Source: Syntrophomonadaceae bacterium
GTDB lineage: Bacteria > Bacillota > Syntrophomonadia > Syntrophomonadales > Syntrophomonadaceae
Assembly (NCBI GenBank): GCA_028686565.1
Contig: JAQUBU010000131.1
Coordinates: forward strand, 1 to 6,532
Reading direction: 5' to 3'
Length of the DNA stretch: 6,532 nucleotides
Shown here: one piece after another, positions 4,996 through 6,532 of the stretch
Position numbering within the stretch: the stretch's first letter is position 1
Layout: each line of letters opens with the position of its first letter
Translations under genes and position numbers: made by a program
Notes under the pieces: generated by a model
What the model saw: the letters and a program-made list of their open reading frames with translations, nothing else
Database searches by the model: none
Told to the model about the DNA's origin: nothing

Positions 4996-6123
4996 ATGCT
5001 GCTAAAAGAAGGTCAGGTGCGGATTCCCAGCGGCTGCGCAATTGCCGGTATTTTGAACCAGCAGGGAGCAGGTTTTGACGGAGGAAAGATTATTTCCTGC
5101 ATAGCCAATATGCACCAGCGCTCCAATGGCCTGGGGGGCGGGTTTGCAGCTTATGGTATTTATCCCGAGTTTAAAGAGCATTATGCCCTGCATATATACT
5201 TTGATTGCAAGGAAACCCGGGCCAATTGCGAAAGTTATTTAAATAAAAATTTTAATATTCGTCTTCAAGAACCAGTTCCGGTTAGAAAACATGTGCGGGT
5301 AAAAGACGCTCCTATCATCTGGCGATATTTTGCCCGTCCCAAAGAAGAGAAACTGCTTTATGAGCAGTTGGAAGAAAATGAATTCACAGCCCGGGCGGTA
5401 ATGCATATCAATGCCCTGATCCCCGGAGCCTTCGTAGCATCCAGCGGCCATAATATGGGAGCTTTCAAGGGTGTTGGCTATCCCGAAGATATGGGTGAAT
5501 TCTTTCGCCTGGAGGATTATAAAGCTTATCTTTGGACAGCTCACGGACGATTTCCCACCAATACCCCGGGCTGGTGGGGCGGAGCCCATCCCTTTACCCT
5601 TTTGGACTGGTCAGTGGTTCACAATGGGGAGATATCCTCTTACCATACCAACCTGCGCTTTTTGCAGATGTATGGATACCGCTGCACTTTACAGACTGAT
5701 ACCGAAGTAATTGCTTATAGTTTTGATCTTCTAATGAGAAAGCGCGAATTGAGCCTGGATGAAACCATTAATGTTATTGCAGCTCCTTTCTGGAGTGATA
5801 TCGATAAAGAAAGTGCCAGACGGCTGCGCCGGGTTTATTCCAGTCTCCTGCTCAATGGCCCATTTTCCATAATAGTTGCTACCGGTAATGGTCTGGCAGC
5901 GGTTAATGATCGTATAAAACTGCGTCCCCTGGTAGCAGCCCGTAAGGGTGAATTGCTTTATGTAGCCAGTGAAGAAGCTGCTATCCGGGTAGTGGAACCC
6001 AGCCCGGATGAAGTCTGGTCGCCAGGTGGTGGAGAACCGGTCATCGGTTTGCTTGATGGCCGCGTAAAATTGCTTGATATACCACAGTATAACGAGTCGA
6101 AAAGATGTCCCCCCGCTTCTTAA
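4996..6123 (+). CDS. Glutamate synthase, glutamine amidotransferase (class II) subunit of the split archaeal-type enzyme
   Basis: The 375-residue protein is a stand-alone class II glutaminase that releases ammonia from glutamine for a separate glutamate synthase subunit. The nucleophile is expected at Cys14 in IPSGCAIAG, preceded by a short propeptide that must be removed to free its amino group. Other family blocks are RSNGLGGGFAAYGIYPE (about 42-58), WTAHGRFPTN and WWGGAHPF (180-200), HNGEISSY (209-216), TDTEVIAY (234-241) and NDRIKLRPLVAARKG. The chosen ATG has GGAGGGAGG ending 7 nt upstream; a TTG at 4978 overlaps that site and is unlikely. The final 11 codons (YNESKRCPPAS) and the TAA lie inside the downstream repeat copy, so the native C-terminus has probably been replaced. 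The gene precedes the ferredoxin/FMN synthase subunit and follows glnA, all in one direction. Confidence 0.92.
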   Translation: MLLKEGQVRIPSGCAIAGILNQQGAGFDGGKIISCIANMHQRSNGLGGGFAAYGIYPEFKEHYALHIYFDCKETRANCESYLNKNFNIRLQEPVPVRKHVRVKDAPIIWRYFARPKEEKLLYEQLEENEFTARAVMHINALIPGAFVASSGHNMGAFKGVGYPEDMGEFFRLEDYKAYLWTAHGRFPTNTPGWWGGAHPFTLLDWSVVHNGEISSYHTNLRFLQMYGYRCTLQTDTEVIAYSFDLLMRKRELSLDETINVIAAPFWSDIDKESARRLRRVYSSLLLNGPFSIIVATGNGLAAVNDRIKLRPLVAARKGELLYVASEEAAIRVVEPSPDEVWSPGGGEPVIGLLDGRVKLLDIPQYNESKRCPPAS

Positions 6124-6205
6124 GGCGGTCAGGGACCTATTAACAAAACAGCCGGCGGGTTAGCAGTATGTTGAAACTACTGCGCAGTTTTATCTGGTGC
6201 TTAAA
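6088..6205 (+). repeat. Operon repeat, copy 2 (overlaps the amidotransferase 3' end)
   Basis: This is the counterpart of 4783-4921. Its first part forms a palindrome: GTCCC near 6107 pairs with GGGAC near 6132, and CCGC pairs with GCGG around TTCTTAA. The TAA within that loop is the stop codon of the amidotransferase. A 35-nt module (6171-6205) closes the copy and carries the perfect palindrome ACTGCGCAGT. The resemblance to copy 1 is segmental, consistent with old dispersed repeats rather than a recent duplication. Confidence 0.7.
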
Positions 6206-6230
6206 TCCCCGCCTTGCTGCAGCGGCGCGA

Positions 6231-6265
6231 AAGAAACTGCTCCGCAGTTTCTGCAGATGCTTAAA
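6231..6265 (+). repeat. Third 35-nt hairpin module
   Basis: This module repeats the 18-nt core GAAACTGCTCCGCAGTTT of 4887-4921 exactly and ends with the same GATGCTTAAA. It matches that module at 29 of 35 positions without gaps. The module at 6171-6205 also matches 4887-4921 at 29 of 35. The 7-bp AAACTGC/GCAGTTT hairpin has no T-tract, so it is more likely a repeat-element or RNA-stability hairpin than a terminator. Confidence 0.7.
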
Positions 6266-6304
6266 TGGTCCGGTAGCCCGACCGGCTTGAGGGAGGAAAA
6301 TAAT

Positions 6305-6532
6305 ATGGCCCGTAGTATAATGACTCCTGCCTTTAAAATTGAAAGAGACGAAAACCGCTGTATAAAGTGTGGAGTTTGTGTTCGCCAATGCACCAATGAA
6401 GTTCACCATCTCGATGATGATGGCTGGATGTGGGCCGATGACGAAAAATGTGTGGCCTGCCAGCGTTGCGCGGTTCTCTGTCCGACCCGGGCCTTGAGCA
6501 TTATTGAATTCCCCATGGATTTTAGGAGCAAT
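6305..6532 (+). CDS. Glutamate synthase large (FMN) subunit, N-terminal ferredoxin domain (runs off the right edge)
   Basis: An ATG at 6305, with GGGAGG 8 nt upstream, opens 76 codons to the window end without a stop. Two cysteine sets are visible: C19-x2-C22-x2-C25-x3-C29 (CIKCGVCVRQC) and C49-x2-C52-x2-C55-x3-C59-P (CVACQRCAVLCP), each expected to bind a [4Fe-4S] cluster. Split archaeal-type glutamate synthases have a large FMN-binding synthase subunit with just such an N-terminal ferredoxin domain, following the amidotransferase gene. Electrons would pass from a ferredoxin or NAD(P)H partner through the clusters to FMN, reducing 2-iminoglutarate to glutamate. The FMN domain itself is outside the window, so a different ferredoxin-like protein cannot be excluded from these residues alone; context makes the synthase the leading call. 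Confidence 0.8.
   Translation, partial: MARSIMTPAFKIERDENRCIKCGVCVRQCTNEVHHLDDDGWMWADDEKCVACQRCAVLCPTRALSIIEFPMDFRSN

Overview
The window looks like a chromosomal nitrogen-assimilation region of an anaerobic, moderate-GC Firmicute. The class Clostridia is likely, and a Syntrophomonas-like or Pelotomaculum-like relative fits. This placement is an inference from gene families: an ANTAR regulator next to a GSI-type glnA, a split archaeal-type glutamate synthase, strong GGAGG-type ribosome binding sites, and a RAYT transposase with GGGACGTTCTT-type palindromes. No rRNA, tRNA or CRISPR array was seen.

Layout. Positions 1-223 (minus strand) hold the start of a glutamine-dependent NAD+ synthetase (nadE) that runs off the left edge. 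Positions 284-1268 are a RAYT (IS200-like Y1 transposase) flanked by near-identical 27-nt palindromic repeats in opposite orientation. Directly against it, 1275-2267 (plus strand) is an asparagine synthetase remnant broken twice: the first codons, including the catalytic Cys, are missing at the element border, and most of the ATP-PPase domain is gone through an in-frame internal deletion. From about 2441 onward lies what is probably one nitrogen operon on the plus strand. It consists of a palindrome and promoter, a long leader with an intrinsic terminator and an overlapping ANTAR-type hexaloop hairpin, an ANTAR response regulator, glnA, the glutamine amidotransferase subunit of a split glutamate synthase, and the start of the ferredoxin/FMN synthase subunit, which runs off the right edge.

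How the genes work together. GlnA makes glutamine from glutamate and ammonia. The amidotransferase subunit and the partial synthase subunit would transfer the amide nitrogen to 2-oxoglutarate, completing a GS-GOGAT cycle. NadE and, formerly, AsnB consume glutamine amide nitrogen. The most informative signal is in the leader at 2562-2654. A GGGAC-hexaloop-GTCCT hairpin with A at loop position 1 and G at position 4 uses the same bases as the left arm of a strong terminator. This is the arrangement known for ANTAR-mediated antitermination, and the first gene downstream encodes an ANTAR protein whose receiver domain lacks several phosphorylation-pocket residues. I read this as an autoregulated RNA switch controlling ammonia assimilation.

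A second repeat family, unrelated to the RAYT palindromes, occupies both spacers flanking the amidotransferase gene (4783-4921 and 6088-6265). It carries three ungapped 35-nt modules and supplies the last 11 codons and the stop codon of the amidotransferase gene. I see no evidence of a wholly new multi-gene system. The RNA switch, the doubly broken asnB and the operon-internal repeats are the points worth following.
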